The notes under the pieces: generated by a model
What the model was told of the DNA's origin: nothing
What the model saw: the letters and a program-made list of their open reading frames with translations, nothing else
Databases searched by the model: none
Part shown: positions 1 through 9,161 of the stretch, in pieces
Numbering within the stretch: the stretch's first letter is position 1
Layout of the letters: each line of letters begins with the position of its first letter
Program-made: the position numbers and the translations under genes
NCBI RefSeq assembly: GCF_020731355.1
Contig: NZ_JAJFZK010000004.1
Coordinates: 124,001-188,000 of the forward strand
Reading direction: 5' to 3'
Source: Bacillus sp. REN16
Lineage (GTDB): Bacteria; Bacillota; Bacilli; Bacillales; Bacillaceae_L
DNA length: 64,000 nt

Positions 1-437
1 AAAATGTGATAGAGGCTCCAACTCAGGTTAAAAAGATTCCAAAACAAGAAGCTATTGATCATGCTAAAGAATTACTTGGGAAGGTAGGGCTGGCTGACAA
101 ATTAAATGTGTATCCGTCTAAATTATCGGGTGGGCAAAAGCAACGTGTTGCCATAGCCCGGGCTTTGGCAATGCAACCTGAAATTATGTTATTTGATGAG
201 CCCACCTCGGCCCTTGATCCAGAATTGGTTGGAGAGGTACTCAATACAATGAAGCAATTAGCAAATGAGGGTATGACAATGATTGTCGTTACTCATGAAA
301 TGGGTTTTGCCAGGGAAGTTGCAGACCGCGTCGTATATATGCATGATGGAAAAATAGTTGAGGTCGGACATCCGAAGGACATTTTTGAAAATCCAAAAGA
401 ACAACGAACGAGAGACTTTCTAAACTCCATTTTATAG
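1..437 (+). CDS. Polar amino-acid ABC transporter ATP-binding protein (3' part)
   Basis: The gene enters from the left edge with the frame already open, so only about the last 144 codons are present. Visible motifs are the ABC signature [15 protein letters not shown], a Walker B ending [11 protein letters not shown] and the H-loop VVTHEMGFA, in the spacing typical of GlnQ/ArtM-type ATPases. These hydrolyse ATP on the cytoplasmic face to drive import of polar amino acids such as glutamine. The Walker A half lies outside the window. The start-like GTG at position 6 is internal. A rho-independent terminator follows 10 bases after the stop. The substrate cannot be judged from this part. Confidence 0.9.
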   Translation, partial: NVIEAPTQVKKIPKQEAIDHAKELLGKVGLADKLNVYPSKLSGGQKQRVAIARALAMQPEIMLFDEPTSALDPELVGEVLNTMKQLANEGMTMIVVTHEMGFAREVADRVVYMHDGKIVEVGHPKDIFENPKEQRTRDFLNSIL

Positions 438-446
438 TAAAAACAG

Positions 447-480
447 TACCTCAAGGGCATGCTTTGGGGTATTTGTTTTG
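447..480 (+). terminator. Rho-independent terminator of the ABC ATPase gene
   Basis: Stem TACCTCAAGG/CTTTGGGGTA (two G-U pairs) with a 5-base loop, followed by TTTGTTTTG. Confidence 0.75.
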
Positions 481-516
481 TAATAAAACACCCACGAAAA
501 TTTCCGTTTCGTGGGT
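481..516 (-). terminator. Rho-independent terminator of the LiaI-like gene
   Basis: Stem CCCACGAAA/TTTCGTGGG. Read on the minus strand it is followed by TGTTTTATTA, so it ends the leftward gene. Confidence 0.75.
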
Positions 517-535
517 ATGATTGTATTGGTATAAT

Positions 536-1021
536 TTACTTTTTCTTAATGAATAATAAATAAAAGCCGATTCCGACAAGGAGAAGGGGCCAAAAGTCGA
601 TTATGAATGACAAACCGCCTTCCAAAAATCCCAACCAGTTAATAAATCGGCCATAATTAAGGAACAATAGCGAAACAGCTATTAGAACGGCACTATGGAA
701 TAGTCCATTTTTTGTCTTAAAATATGTAAACAGCATTCCCAGACCAATGATAAACAAGAGAGTACCTGGCTGTTTCGGCCAAACTCCAAGTTGATTCATA
801 CCATGAAAATGGAAGCCAAAACCAACCAGAATAACACCAGGCAGGATACTGCTATGATTGTTTTCAATATACGCTTGAAAAAGAAAAGCAATCCCGACAA
901 GGATGACGAGTGTTTGCCACGAATAGAAGTTGGTAAATACTGGTACACCTAATTGTTGGAGCAAAAGATAGCAACCAATCCCAACAAGGATGATACCAGA
1001 AAAGAGATTATTTTTTTTCAT
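536..1021 (-). CDS. LiaI/LiaF-like transmembrane-domain protein
   Basis: Small integral membrane protein of about 161 residues made of six to seven short hydrophobic segments in pairs. The repeated glycine-rich pattern (GIILVGIGCYLLL near the N-terminus, LLLVGIGFYLLFIKKK at the C-terminus) is typical of the LiaI-LiaF-like TM region. Family members are membrane proteins of envelope-stress modules, but this one has no adjacent two-component system and no C-terminal LiaF domain, so its role is unknown. I take the ATG at 1021 rather than the one 12 bases upstream because GGGGGA lies 5 bases before it. The gene is monocistronic and divergent from hemA. Confidence 0.7.
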   Translation of the reverse strand: MKKNNLFSGIILVGIGCYLLLQQLGVPVFTNFYSWQTLVILVGIAFLFQAYIENNHSSILPGVILVGFGFHFHGMNQLGVWPKQPGTLLFIIGLGMLFTYFKTKNGLFHSAVLIAVSLLFLNYGRFINWLGFLEGGLSFIIDFWPLLLVGIGFYLLFIKKK

Positions 1022-1080
1022 ATAGTCCCCCATGCTAGTTACTTGATTTGAACATGCTTTTTTGTTAATGTTACCAGTGA

Positions 1081-1140
1081 TGTCTAGCTCCAGCGCCTAG
1101 CCTCTCGAGGTCGGGGCTGAACAGGCACTTGCGCTTTTCT
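1081..1140. repeat. Interspersed repeat, GTCTAGCTCCAG family, long copy
   Basis: Begins TGTCTAGCTCCAG and ends GCGCTTTTC; between them are AGCGCCTAGCC, a CCTCTCGAGG palindrome and GGGGCT, which can pair with AGCC. I recognise this intergenic sequence from memory as common in Bacillus-group genomes. A shortened copy with the same ends lies at 58618-58646. Confidence 0.55.
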
Positions 1141-1202
1141 AATTTTAGCATAGGTTGTCAAAAACTGTTCACACATTTTTCGACAATCCTAAGCGTCGTA
1201 CA

Positions 1203-1211
1203 TGGTATAAT
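1203..1211 (+). promoter_or_regulatory. hemA operon promoter (extended -10)
   Basis: TGGTATAAT gives a perfect -10 with an upstream TG. No good -35 is present 17 bases upstream; the nearest candidate, TCGACA, would need a 20-base spacer. It fits a SigA extended -10 promoter 57 bases before hemA. Confidence 0.6.
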
Positions 1212-1268
1212 AGTTGTAGTTTTTTAGATGAGATCCATTTTATTATGTAAAAGTTGGGGTGAGAGATT

Positions 1269-2630
1269 ATGCATACAATTATGGTCGGACTAAATTATAA
1301 AACAGCCCCTGTTGAAATTCGTGAAAAATTAACCTTTGATTCAGAGAGCATTGTACAGGCAATGAATGAATTAAAAGGGAAAAAAAGTATTTTAGAAAAT
1401 ATTATTGTTTCAACATGTAACCGGACAGAAATATATGCTGTTGTCGACCAACTGCATACAGGACGTTATTATATTAAAGAATTCCTTTCACAATGGTTTG
1501 GAATTGACAAAGAAGAATTTACTCCTTATTTGAATATCTTTGAAAATGATGGTGCAGTCGAACACCTTTTTCATGTGACATGCGGGTTGAATTCGATGGT
1601 TGTAGGTGAAACCCAAATCCTTGGACAAGTACGTTCAAGCTTTTTATCTGCACAAGAAAAAGGTACATCAGGAACTGTTTTTAACCACCTCTTTAAACAA
1701 TCGATTACATTAGCGAAACGTGCACATTCTGAAACGGAAATCGGTTCAAATGCTGTTTCTGTGAGCTATGCTGCCGTCGAACTTGCGAAGAAGATTTTTG
1801 GAGATCTTTCGAATAAAAAGGTGCTTATTTTGGGTGCTGGAAAAATGGGCGAATTAGCTGTGCAAAATCTTCATGGTTCAGGTGTGGGGAAAGTAACAGT
1901 TATGAATCGTACCTTCGAAAAAGCACAAAGCCTTGCAGACAAATTCCAAGGGGAAGCAAAAGCAATCGAAGAACTTCAATGTGCTTTAGTTGATGCTGAC
2001 ATCTTAATTAGTTCCACAGGTGCAAAAGGCTATGTCGTCACAAAAGAAATGATGCAAGATGTCGAGCGAATGAGAAAGGGTCGTCCTTTATTTATGGTTG
2101 ATATTGCTGTACCAAGAGATTTAGACCCAGAGCTTACCGAATTAGAAAGCGTCTTTTTATATGATATCGATGATTTAGAAGGAATCGTGGAAGCTAATCT
2201 TCAGGAACGTAAAGTTGCAGCGGAAGAAATTGAACTCATGATTGAAAGTGAGATTGTTGAATTCAAGAATTGGTTAAACACTTTAGGTGTCGTTCCAGTT
2301 ATCTCTGCACTAAGAGACAAGGCATTAGCGATACAAGCAGAAACAATGGAAAGCATTGAACGAAAAATGCCTAATCTTTCTGAACGCGAGAGAAAAGTCT
2401 TAAACAAACATACAAAGAGTATCATTAATCAGCTATTAAAGGACCCGATTTTACAAGCAAAAGAACTTGCTGCCCAGCCAAATGCACAGGAATCTCTCGC
2501 ATTATTTATGAAGATTTTTAATATTGAGGATGCCGTTTTTTCTGAGCAAGTGTTGCAGCAAGAAACAACGAAAAGTTTGAACCGGGCAGCGGTCACTAAA
2601 CCTAAACAGCAACCTTCTCTACAATCATAA
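1269..2630 (+). CDS. hemA: Glutamyl-tRNA reductase
   Basis: Reduces glutamyl-tRNA(Glu) to glutamate-1-semialdehyde with NADPH, the first committed step of C5-pathway tetrapyrrole synthesis, in the cytoplasm. The catalytic cysteine is Cys50 in [19 protein letters not shown] (109-120) is the conserved substrate-site segment; the NADPH-binding GAGKMG lies at 189-194; the rest is the long spinal helix and dimerisation domain. The length (453) matches Bacillus HemA. It is the first gene of hemAXCDBL, with a strong SD (GGGGTGAG) 5 bases before ATG. In B. subtilis HemX lowers HemA levels, and the next gene is hemX. Confidence 0.98.
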   Translation: MHTIMVGLNYKTAPVEIREKLTFDSESIVQAMNELKGKKSILENIIVSTCNRTEIYAVVDQLHTGRYYIKEFLSQWFGIDKEEFTPYLNIFENDGAVEHLFHVTCGLNSMVVGETQILGQVRSSFLSAQEKGTSGTVFNHLFKQSITLAKRAHSETEIGSNAVSVSYAAVELAKKIFGDLSNKKVLILGAGKMGELAVQNLHGSGVGKVTVMNRTFEKAQSLADKFQGEAKAIEELQCALVDADILISSTGAKGYVVTKEMMQDVERMRKGRPLFMVDIAVPRDLDPELTELESVFLYDIDDLEGIVEANLQERKVAAEEIELMIESEIVEFKNWLNTLGVVPVISALRDKALAIQAETMESIERKMPNLSERERKVLNKHTKSIINQLLKDPILQAKELAAQPNAQESLALFMKIFNIEDAVFSEQVLQQETTKSLNRAAVTKPKQQPSLQS

Positions 2631-2646
2631 TGAGAGGTAAATCCAT

Positions 2647-3480
2647 ATGCTAGAGATGAATGTAACGAGATTACATGAGTTTACTGTAATTCTCTATGCC
2701 ATAAGTGTCCTCCTTTATTTTATAGACTTTCTTCATAATAACCGGAAGGTAAACAAGGTTGCCTTCTGGTTACTTGCATTTGTGTGGATCATTCAATCGA
2801 TTTTTCTATTTACACGCTTGCTGAATACTGGCAGGTTACCGATATTGTCCATGGTTGAAGGACTCTATTTTTATGCATGGGTATTGATTACACTTTCGTT
2901 ACTATTAAATAAATTTTTGAGAGTGGATTTCATTGTTTTTTTTACAAATTTATTAGGATTTTTCATTATGGCCTTACATACATTTGCCCCTGGTCAACAT
3001 GGTTCAAGCGCAGTGGAAAGTCAGCTTATTTCTGAATTGCTTATGATTCATATCACGATGGCGATTCTTTCGTATGGGGCATTTACGATATCTTTTGTTT
3101 TTTCAATCCTATATTTGATTCAATACAATTTGTTAAAACAGAAAAAATGGGGGAAGCGACTTCTTCGTCTTGATGATTTATCAAAACTTGACCATATGTC
3201 TTATGTATTGATTTTGATTGGGGTGCCAATGCTTTTATTAGCGCTTATTTTGGGGGTGCTCTGGGCATCTATTAAGGTTGAGAATTTTTATTTCTACGAT
3301 GCCAAGGTATTAGGTTCCTTTTTTGTTTTAGTCATCTACTCTTGGTATCTTTATAAACGGGTTGTCCAAAAGCTCCAGGGGAAAACACTTGCCTACTGGA
3401 ATATAGGAGCATTTTTACTTTTACTTGTTAATTTCTTTTTATTCGGAAGCCTATCGAATTTTCATTTTTGGCATACATAG
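2647..3480 (+). CDS. hemX: HemX, CcsA-like membrane protein controlling HemA level
   Basis: Integral membrane protein of 277 residues with about eight hydrophobic segments, of the cytochrome c assembly (CcsA/ResC) superfamily. Position between hemA and hemC identifies it as HemX, known in B. subtilis as a negative effector of HemA concentration rather than an enzyme. The CcsA-type WAS motif appears in VLWASIKVENF near residue 205. SD GAGAGG precedes ATG by 9 bases. Mechanism in this organism is inferred from the B. subtilis gene. Confidence 0.9.
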   Translation: MLEMNVTRLHEFTVILYAISVLLYFIDFLHNNRKVNKVAFWLLAFVWIIQSIFLFTRLLNTGRLPILSMVEGLYFYAWVLITLSLLLNKFLRVDFIVFFTNLLGFFIMALHTFAPGQHGSSAVESQLISELLMIHITMAILSYGAFTISFVFSILYLIQYNLLKQKKWGKRLLRLDDLSKLDHMSYVLILIGVPMLLLALILGVLWASIKVENFYFYDAKVLGSFFVLVIYSWYLYKRVVQKLQGKTLAYWNIGAFLLLLVNFFLFGSLSNFHFWHT

Positions 3481-3495
3481 ACAGGAGGAGCATTT

Positions 3496-4428
3496 ATGAG
3501 AAAAATAATAGTTGGTTCCAGAAGAAGTAAATTGGCGATTACTCAAACAAACTGGGTAATCAGGCAACTAAAAAATTTAGGTGTACCCAATGAGTTTGAA
3601 GTAAAGGAAATTGTCACAAAAGGTGATAAAATTCTTGATGTTACTTTATCAAAGGTTGGTGGGAAAGGCCTTTTTGTAAAGGAAATTGAACAAGCCTTAT
3701 ATGATAAGGAAATTGATATGGCTGTCCACAGTATGAAGGATATGCCAGCGGAGTTACCAGCAGGCCTTATCATCGGATGTGTTCCAAAGCGTGAAGACCA
3801 CCGTGATGTCATCATCTCAAAGGGAGATGTATCCTTCGATAAGCTTCCGAGTGGAGCTATTGTTGGAACAAGCAGCTTGCGAAGAAGTGCACAGCTCCTT
3901 GCAAAAAGGGAAGATATCGAAATTAAATGGATTCGTGGTAATATCGATACAAGACTTGCAAAGTTAGAAAATGAAGACTACGATGCCATCGTATTGGCTG
4001 CTGCCGGCTTAAAACGTATGGGGTGGTCTGATGATGTAGTGTCGGAATTTGTAGAACCAGAAGTATGTTTACCAGCAGTTGGACAAGGGGCTCTTGCCAT
4101 TGAATGTCGTGAAGATGATGCTGAAATCTTGCTTGCATTATCAAAGTTAAATGATCAATATACACAAAACACGGTGAACGCTGAGCGTGCTTTCCTTCAT
4201 AAAATGGAAGGGGGCTGCCAAATTCCAATAGCGGCTTATGCAACGATGTCAGATGATAATGAAATTGCCTTAACGGCATTGGTAGGTTCACCAGATGGGA
4301 AAACCATATACAAAGAACAAGTCTATGGTAAAAATCCAATTGAAGTGGGACATGTGGCAGCAAAAAAACTAACAGACCTTGGTGCGAAAGAGTTAATTGA
4401 TAAGGTGAAAGAGGAGCTTAACAAGTAA
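3496..4428 (+). CDS. hemC: Hydroxymethylbilane synthase (porphobilinogen deaminase)
   Basis: Joins four porphobilinogen molecules into hydroxymethylbilane. Cys241 in [11 protein letters not shown] carries the dipyrromethane cofactor; the N-terminal [13 protein letters not shown], the VHSMKDMP segment (residues 77-84) with its Asp, and GTSSLRR are all present. The length (310) is normal. SD AGGAGG lies 6 bases before ATG. The TAA stop overlaps the hemD start by one base, indicating translational coupling. Confidence 0.98.
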   Translation: MRKIIVGSRRSKLAITQTNWVIRQLKNLGVPNEFEVKEIVTKGDKILDVTLSKVGGKGLFVKEIEQALYDKEIDMAVHSMKDMPAELPAGLIIGCVPKREDHRDVIISKGDVSFDKLPSGAIVGTSSLRRSAQLLAKREDIEIKWIRGNIDTRLAKLENEDYDAIVLAAAGLKRMGWSDDVVSEFVEPEVCLPAVGQGALAIECREDDAEILLALSKLNDQYTQNTVNAERAFLHKMEGGCQIPIAAYATMSDDNEIALTALVGSPDGKTIYKEQVYGKNPIEVGHVAAKKLTDLGAKELIDKVKEELNK

Positions 4429-5231
4429 TGGAAGGCGAACAACCTCTTTTGGGGAAAACAATTTTAAATACAAGAGGTAAAAAGCAAGCTGCTGAATTTT
4501 CAAAGAAAATCTTGGCTGCTGGCGGGACTCCCATTGAAATTCCATTACTGACGTTTCAAAGATCTAAAATCACGACTTTCATTGAAGAGACAATAAAGTG
4601 TTTACATACTTATGATTGGCTGATTTTTACAAGTAAAAATGGCGTTGACTCCTTCTTTGATTTGTATGATCTAGTAGTGGAAAAAGTAAGCAGAAAAATT
4701 CTGATGCCCAAAATAGCAGTAGTAGGCACAAAGACAGAGACGGCCTTGTTAGCGAAGGGGTATAAGCCGGAGTTGGTTCCGGATGAATTTATCGCAGAAG
4801 GTTTATTCGAAAGTTTAAGACCATATGTGAAGAAGGGTGTCCGTTTTTTATTAGCACGTGGAAACTTATCGCGATCTTACTTAGTCGATGAACTTACAAA
4901 TCACGGTGCTTTTGCTACTGATTTAATTGTCTATGAGACTGTTGGAGATTCTAGTGAAAGGGAACGTCTAATCCATCTGTTAAAAGAAAAACAAATTGAT
5001 GTTATCACCTTTACCAGCCCATCAACAGTGAAGCAATTCTATAAAATGGTGGAGCAAACCGAATGGGAAGAATGGACAAAGCATGTTACATTTGCTTGTA
5101 TTGGACCGGAAACAAGCAAAGCAGCAAAGCAGTTACAGATTCCCATTCATATTTGTCCTAATAATTACACAAGTGACTTTTTACTTGCTGAAATCATTGA
5201 TTTTTTACAAAAACAAGAAGGAGGAGAATAA
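4428..5231 (+). CDS. hemD: Uroporphyrinogen-III synthase
   Basis: Cyclises hydroxymethylbilane with D-ring inversion to uroporphyrinogen III. The 267-residue protein shows the two-lobe pattern of this poorly conserved family: WLIFTSKNGVDSF near residue 65, FLLARGNLSRSYLVDEL near 145, ITFTSPSTVKQF near 190 and ACIGPETSKAAK near 225. The start is embedded in the hemC stop, with GAGGAGC inside hemC as SD. Only 3 bases separate it from hemB. Confidence 0.95.
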   Translation: MEGEQPLLGKTILNTRGKKQAAEFSKKILAAGGTPIEIPLLTFQRSKITTFIEETIKCLHTYDWLIFTSKNGVDSFFDLYDLVVEKVSRKILMPKIAVVGTKTETALLAKGYKPELVPDEFIAEGLFESLRPYVKKGVRFLLARGNLSRSYLVDELTNHGAFATDLIVYETVGDSSERERLIHLLKEKQIDVITFTSPSTVKQFYKMVEQTEWEEWTKHVTFACIGPETSKAAKQLQIPIHICPNNYTSDFLLAEIIDFLQKQEGGE

Positions 5232-5234
5232 GAG

Positions 5235-6218
5235 ATGGAGAAATTACAATTTGCAAGACATCGAAGATTACGCCAATCAGCAAACATGAGAGCATTAGTA
5301 CGCGAAACACATTTACATATTGATGATTTAATTTATCCATTATTCATTGTGGAAGGGGAAAACAAAAAAATAGAAGTTTCCTCCATGCCAGGTGTCTATA
5401 ATATTTCATTGGATTTACTTGAACAAGAACTTGATGAAGTTGTGGAGTTAGGAATTAAATCTGTTCTTTTATTTGGTGTACCTCATGAAAAAGATGAGGT
5501 CGGAACTGGGGCTTATCATAATCACGGTATTGTTCAGGAAGCGACTCGACTAACGAAGGAAAAATATCCGGAATTAATCGTGATTGCAGATACTTGTTTA
5601 TGTGAATATACATCACACGGCCACTGCGGAGTAATTGAGAATGGGCAAGTACTCAATGATCCATCACTTGAATTATTAGCAAAAACGGCTATTAGCCAGG
5701 CACAAGCAGGTGCTGATATCATTGCACCATCTAATATGATGGATGGCTTTGTGACAGCGATTCGCCACGGTCTGGATGAAGCAGGCTTTGAAAATGTGCC
5801 GATTATGTCTTATGCGGTTAAATATTCTTCTTCATTTTACGGTCCATTCCGCGATGCAGCTGGGAGTGCACCATCCTTTGGAGATCGTAAAACCTACCAA
5901 ATGGATTATGCAAACCGCCTAGAAGCAATTCGTGAAGCTGAATCTGATCTTGAAGAAGGGGCAGATTTCATCATTGTAAAGCCAGCATTATCATACCTGG
6001 ATATCGTTCGTGATGTTAAAAATAATTTTAATGTTCCAGTTGTTGCCTATAATGTTAGTGGTGAGTATTCGATGATTAAAGCAGCAGCTCAAAATGGATG
6101 GATAAATGAAAAAGAAATTGTGATGGAAATGCTAACCGGAATGAAACGTGCAGGAACGGATTTAATCATTACGTATCATTCAAAAGATGTAGCTCGTTGG
6201 TTACAAGAAAATAATTAG
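5235..6218 (+). CDS. hemB: Porphobilinogen synthase (delta-aminolevulinic acid dehydratase)
   Basis: Condenses two 5-aminolevulinate molecules to porphobilinogen. Lys249 in [11 protein letters not shown] is the Schiff-base residue and Lys196 lies in [16 protein letters not shown]. The cluster [14 protein letters not shown] with Cys121, Cys123 and Cys131 shows the zinc-binding variant rather than the magnesium-only type. SD AAGGAGGAGAATAAG precedes ATG. The length (327) is normal. Confidence 0.98.
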   Translation: MEKLQFARHRRLRQSANMRALVRETHLHIDDLIYPLFIVEGENKKIEVSSMPGVYNISLDLLEQELDEVVELGIKSVLLFGVPHEKDEVGTGAYHNHGIVQEATRLTKEKYPELIVIADTCLCEYTSHGHCGVIENGQVLNDPSLELLAKTAISQAQAGADIIAPSNMMDGFVTAIRHGLDEAGFENVPIMSYAVKYSSSFYGPFRDAAGSAPSFGDRKTYQMDYANRLEAIREAESDLEEGADFIIVKPALSYLDIVRDVKNNFNVPVVAYNVSGEYSMIKAAAQNGWINEKEIVMEMLTGMKRAGTDLIITYHSKDVARWLQENN

Positions 6219-6264
6219 TGCCTGTCTCTCACTGACGCATTAACGCATCGGGGGTCAGGCCCCA
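6219..6264. repeat. Short intergenic repeat between hemB and hemL
   Basis: The segment starts TGCCTGTCTCTCACTGACG and ends GGGGTCAGGCCCC; GCCTG and CAGGC can pair around it, and ACGCAT occurs twice as a direct repeat in the middle. I recognise TGCCTG...GGGGTCAGGCCCC segments from memory as frequent intergenic elements in Bacillus-group genomes. There is no second copy in this window. It ends 5 bases before the hemL SD. Confidence 0.45.
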
Positions 6265-6285
6265 TAAAAGAAAGGGGTTACGAAC

Positions 6286-7575
6286 ATGAGAAGTTATGAA
6301 AAGTCAAAAGCGGCATTTTCAGAAAGCATTCACCTTATGCCAGGTGGGGTAAATAGCCCGGTTCGTGCTTTCAAATCTGTAAATATGGATCCTATCTTCA
6401 TGGAGCGCGGAAAAGGCTCCAAAATATATGATATCGATGGAAATGAATACATAGATTACGTACTATCATGGGGACCATTAATTCATGGCCATGCAGATGA
6501 TCAAGTTGTTGAAGCACTAAAGAAAGCAACAGAAATGGGAACAAGCTTTGGTGCTCCAACTTTATCTGAAAATAAGCTAGCGAAACTTGTCATTGAAAGG
6601 GTCCCATCAATTGAAATTGTTCGGATGGTGAACTCTGGAACGGAAGCAACGATGAGTGCCTTGCGTTTAGCTAGAGGTTATACTGGCCGTAATAAAATCT
6701 TGAAATTTGAAGGTTGTTATCATGGACATGGGGATTCATTATTGATTAAAGCAGGCTCTGGAGTCGCAACTCTTGGTCTGCCTGATAGCCCTGGAGTACC
6801 TGAAGGCATTGCGAAAAATACAATAACTGTCCCATATAACGATTTAGAGGCAGTTAAATATGCATTTGAACAATTTGGGGAAGACATAGCTGGTGTGATT
6901 GTTGAACCAGTAGCAGGAAATATGGGGGTAGTTCCTCCACAGCCTGGATTCCTTGAAGGTCTTCGTGAGATTACGACTCAAAATGGTGCATTGTTAATTT
7001 TTGATGAGGTTATGACTGGATTCCGCGTTGATTACAATTGTGCACAAGGTTATTTTGGTGTCACTCCTGATATCACTTGTCTTGGTAAAGTAATTGGAGG
7101 AGGTCTTCCAGTAGGTGCATATGGTGGTCGTGCAGACATCATGGAACAAATCGCACCGGCAGGCCCAATTTACCAAGCGGGAACACTTTCAGGTAACCCA
7201 TTAGCGATGACTGCAGGCTATGAGACTTTATCACAGCTAACACCGGAAGACTACACTGAATTTAAAAAGAAAGCTGATCGACTTGAAGAAGGATTTACAA
7301 AGGCAGCTGAAAAATATGATATCCCACATTGTATTAATCGTGCTGGCTCAATGATTGGCTTCTTCTTTACAAATGAAAAGGTAGTTAATTATGATGTTGC
7401 AAAATCATCAAATTTAGAGTATTTTGCATCGTATTACCGTGAAATGGCAAATGAGGGAGTATTCCTTCCGCCATCTCAATTCGAAGGACTTTTCCTTTCA
7501 ACCGCTCATTCAGAAGAGGATATTGAAAAAACAATTCAAGCGGCTGAAAAAGCATTTTCAAAACTTAAAGGTTAA
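6286..7575 (+). CDS. hemL: Glutamate-1-semialdehyde 2,1-aminomutase
   Basis: PLP enzyme converting glutamate-1-semialdehyde to 5-aminolevulinate, the substrate of the upstream hemB product. Lys268 in [17 protein letters not shown] binds [15 protein letters not shown] at the N-terminus, [15 protein letters not shown] and FDEVMTGFR are diagnostic. The length (429) is normal. SD AAAGGGG lies 10 bases before ATG. It is the last gene of the haem operon, closed by a strong terminator. Confidence 0.98.
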   Translation: MRSYEKSKAAFSESIHLMPGGVNSPVRAFKSVNMDPIFMERGKGSKIYDIDGNEYIDYVLSWGPLIHGHADDQVVEALKKATEMGTSFGAPTLSENKLAKLVIERVPSIEIVRMVNSGTEATMSALRLARGYTGRNKILKFEGCYHGHGDSLLIKAGSGVATLGLPDSPGVPEGIAKNTITVPYNDLEAVKYAFEQFGEDIAGVIVEPVAGNMGVVPPQPGFLEGLREITTQNGALLIFDEVMTGFRVDYNCAQGYFGVTPDITCLGKVIGGGLPVGAYGGRADIMEQIAPAGPIYQAGTLSGNPLAMTAGYETLSQLTPEDYTEFKKKADRLEEGFTKAAEKYDIPHCINRAGSMIGFFFTNEKVVNYDVAKSSNLEYFASYYREMANEGVFLPPSQFEGLFLSTAHSEEDIEKTIQAAEKAFSKLKG

Positions 7576-7590
7576 CAAAAAATATGCAAT

Positions 7591-7627
7591 GGCAGACTCA
7601 GATAATTCACTGGGTCTGCTTTTTTAT
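7591..7627 (+). terminator. Terminator of the hem operon
   Basis: Stem GCAGACTCAG/CTGGGTCTGC followed by TTTTTTATTTT. Confidence 0.9.
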
Positions 7628-7721
7628 TTTAATAACTTATCATAAATGCTAGTGATTTATCATAAAAATTGTAATGTCATAGTAAATCTGTATTGAAGGA
7701 GACTGAAAGGAGGAGTAGCTG

Positions 7722-9086
7722 ATGTCATCTGAAAACTTACGATTTTCAGTAGAGGAATCAGTCTGGTTTCAAAAGGGACAGGAAGTCTCAGAGCTCATCT
7801 CAATATCGCTTGACCCGGATATTGTCATTCAAGAGCATGACCAATATGTGTCCATTCGCGGTGCATTGCAGCTAACAGGTGAATATCGAATAGATGAAAT
7901 CAATGAGGAAGAGGGAGAACGTGACTTTGCCTCGGTTCGACTAGTAAATGAAGTAATTACACGTGAAGATGGAATTAGTGAACTAAACCATCGCTTCCCT
8001 GTTGATATTACGATTCCACAAGATCGTGTTCAAAGCTTAGATGATGTGTATGTTTTGATTGAAACATTTGACTATGAAATTCCAAAGCGTGGCTGTCTGC
8101 AAATCGTTGCTGATTTAGCCATTAGTGGGATCCACGGCATTACGCAAACACCAAAAGAGGAAAGTGTGCCAGAGGCTGTTAAACAAGAAGAACAAACACC
8201 TATTGTGAATGAGCAGCCTGCTGAAGAAGAACTTGAACTTGTGAGAAGCAGTTCTTTTGAAAAGAAAGAAACCCAAGATGCAGTTGCGGAAGAACAACGC
8301 GAAGAAGTAATTCAAGTGTCCGCAGAAGAACGCGATGAAGTTGAAGAAGTTCAAGTAGTCGCAGAGGAAAAACGAGAAGAACCAGAAGAAAGTCCAGTAG
8401 TTGCAGAAGAAAAACGAGAAGAACCAGAAAAAAGCCCAGTAGTTGCTAAAGAAAAACAAGAAGAACCAGAAGAAAATCAAGTAGTTGCAGAAGAAACACG
8501 TGAAGACGAAGAAGTAGTGCTGCAAAATAAAGAAGAAGTGGTGCTACATAATGAGGAGCAAGAAGTTATTGCGGTAAGTGAACAGCAAGATGAAGAAGAG
8601 GATTCTGATTTATTTGTTCCTTTTGAAGTCGAGGCTAGAAAAGAGGTCTATTTAGAACAAGAGGAAGTTGAAGTTATCGAAGCGATTGAGGAAGAGGAAG
8701 AGGTTCACGTTGTTTTAACTCCTTCAATCGAAGTGAAAGCAAGACATGATAATCAATTAACCTTTGGTTCTGATCAACCAAAAAAGAAAAGTACGACTGC
8801 TATACAGGAAAAAGAAGCGGTTCAAGATCAAAGACACGAACAAAATGAAGAAGAACAAATTAAACGAAATGAAAATGATTTATTATTAACCAAAATATTT
8901 GGCAGAGATGAAGTGGATGACCATTCGACCATGAAAATCTGCATCGTACAGCATGGCGATTCATTAGAAAAAATTTCACAACGCTACGAAATTAGCGTAC
9001 AACAGCTAGTACGTGTCAATTCACTGAATACTGATTCCGTCTCGGAAGGACAGCTATTATACATCCCTGTCCAGGCACATACGTAA
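7722..9086 (+). CDS. spoVID: Stage VI sporulation protein D (coat morphogenesis, LysM)
   Basis: Spore-coat encasement protein of the mother cell. The N-terminal 150 residues form the SpoVID domain (FSVEESVWFQKGQEVSEL onward). Residues about 150-400 are a highly acidic low-complexity spacer with near-perfect 14-15-residue repeats of the form VVAEEKREEPEES. The C-terminal LysM (KICIVQHGDSLEKISQRYEI) fits the domain that binds the forespore surface lipid II in B. subtilis. Its known partner SafA is encoded at 49442. SD AAAGGAGGAG lies 7 bases before ATG. In B. subtilis transcription is by SigE; I could not fix a SigE promoter here. Confidence 0.93.
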   Translation: MSSENLRFSVEESVWFQKGQEVSELISISLDPDIVIQEHDQYVSIRGALQLTGEYRIDEINEEEGERDFASVRLVNEVITREDGISELNHRFPVDITIPQDRVQSLDDVYVLIETFDYEIPKRGCLQIVADLAISGIHGITQTPKEESVPEAVKQEEQTPIVNEQPAEEELELVRSSSFEKKETQDAVAEEQREEVIQVSAEERDEVEEVQVVAEEKREEPEESPVVAEEKREEPEKSPVVAKEKQEEPEENQVVAEETREDEEVVLQNKEEVVLHNEEQEVIAVSEQQDEEEDSDLFVPFEVEARKEVYLEQEEVEVIEAIEEEEEVHVVLTPSIEVKARHDNQLTFGSDQPKKKSTTAIQEKEAVQDQRHEQNEEEQIKRNENDLLLTKIFGRDEVDDHSTMKICIVQHGDSLEKISQRYEISVQQLVRVNSLNTDSVSEGQLLYIPVQAHT

Positions 9087-9134
9087 AGATAACCGATAGG
9101 GCGGGGAGGAAAACCTCGCCCTGTTATCTTTTTA
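9086..9134 (+). terminator. Terminator of spoVID
   Basis: Long hairpin AAGATAAC...GTTATCTT enclosing GGGCG.GAGG/CCTCGCCC, then TTTTT. The stem starts at the spoVID stop codon. Confidence 0.85.
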
Positions 9135-9161
9135 TGGAACATTAAAAAAATTGTTAGGAAA

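Noticed and set aside
3923-4363. Minus-strand frame of 146 codons opposite hemC
   Set aside because: hemC is a clear conserved gene here; the opposite frame has no SD or recognisable domain.
8115-8525. Minus-strand frame of 136 codons opposite spoVID
   Set aside because: It is the Phe-rich complement of the Glu/Lys repeat array, with no SD; a shadow of low-complexity coding DNA.
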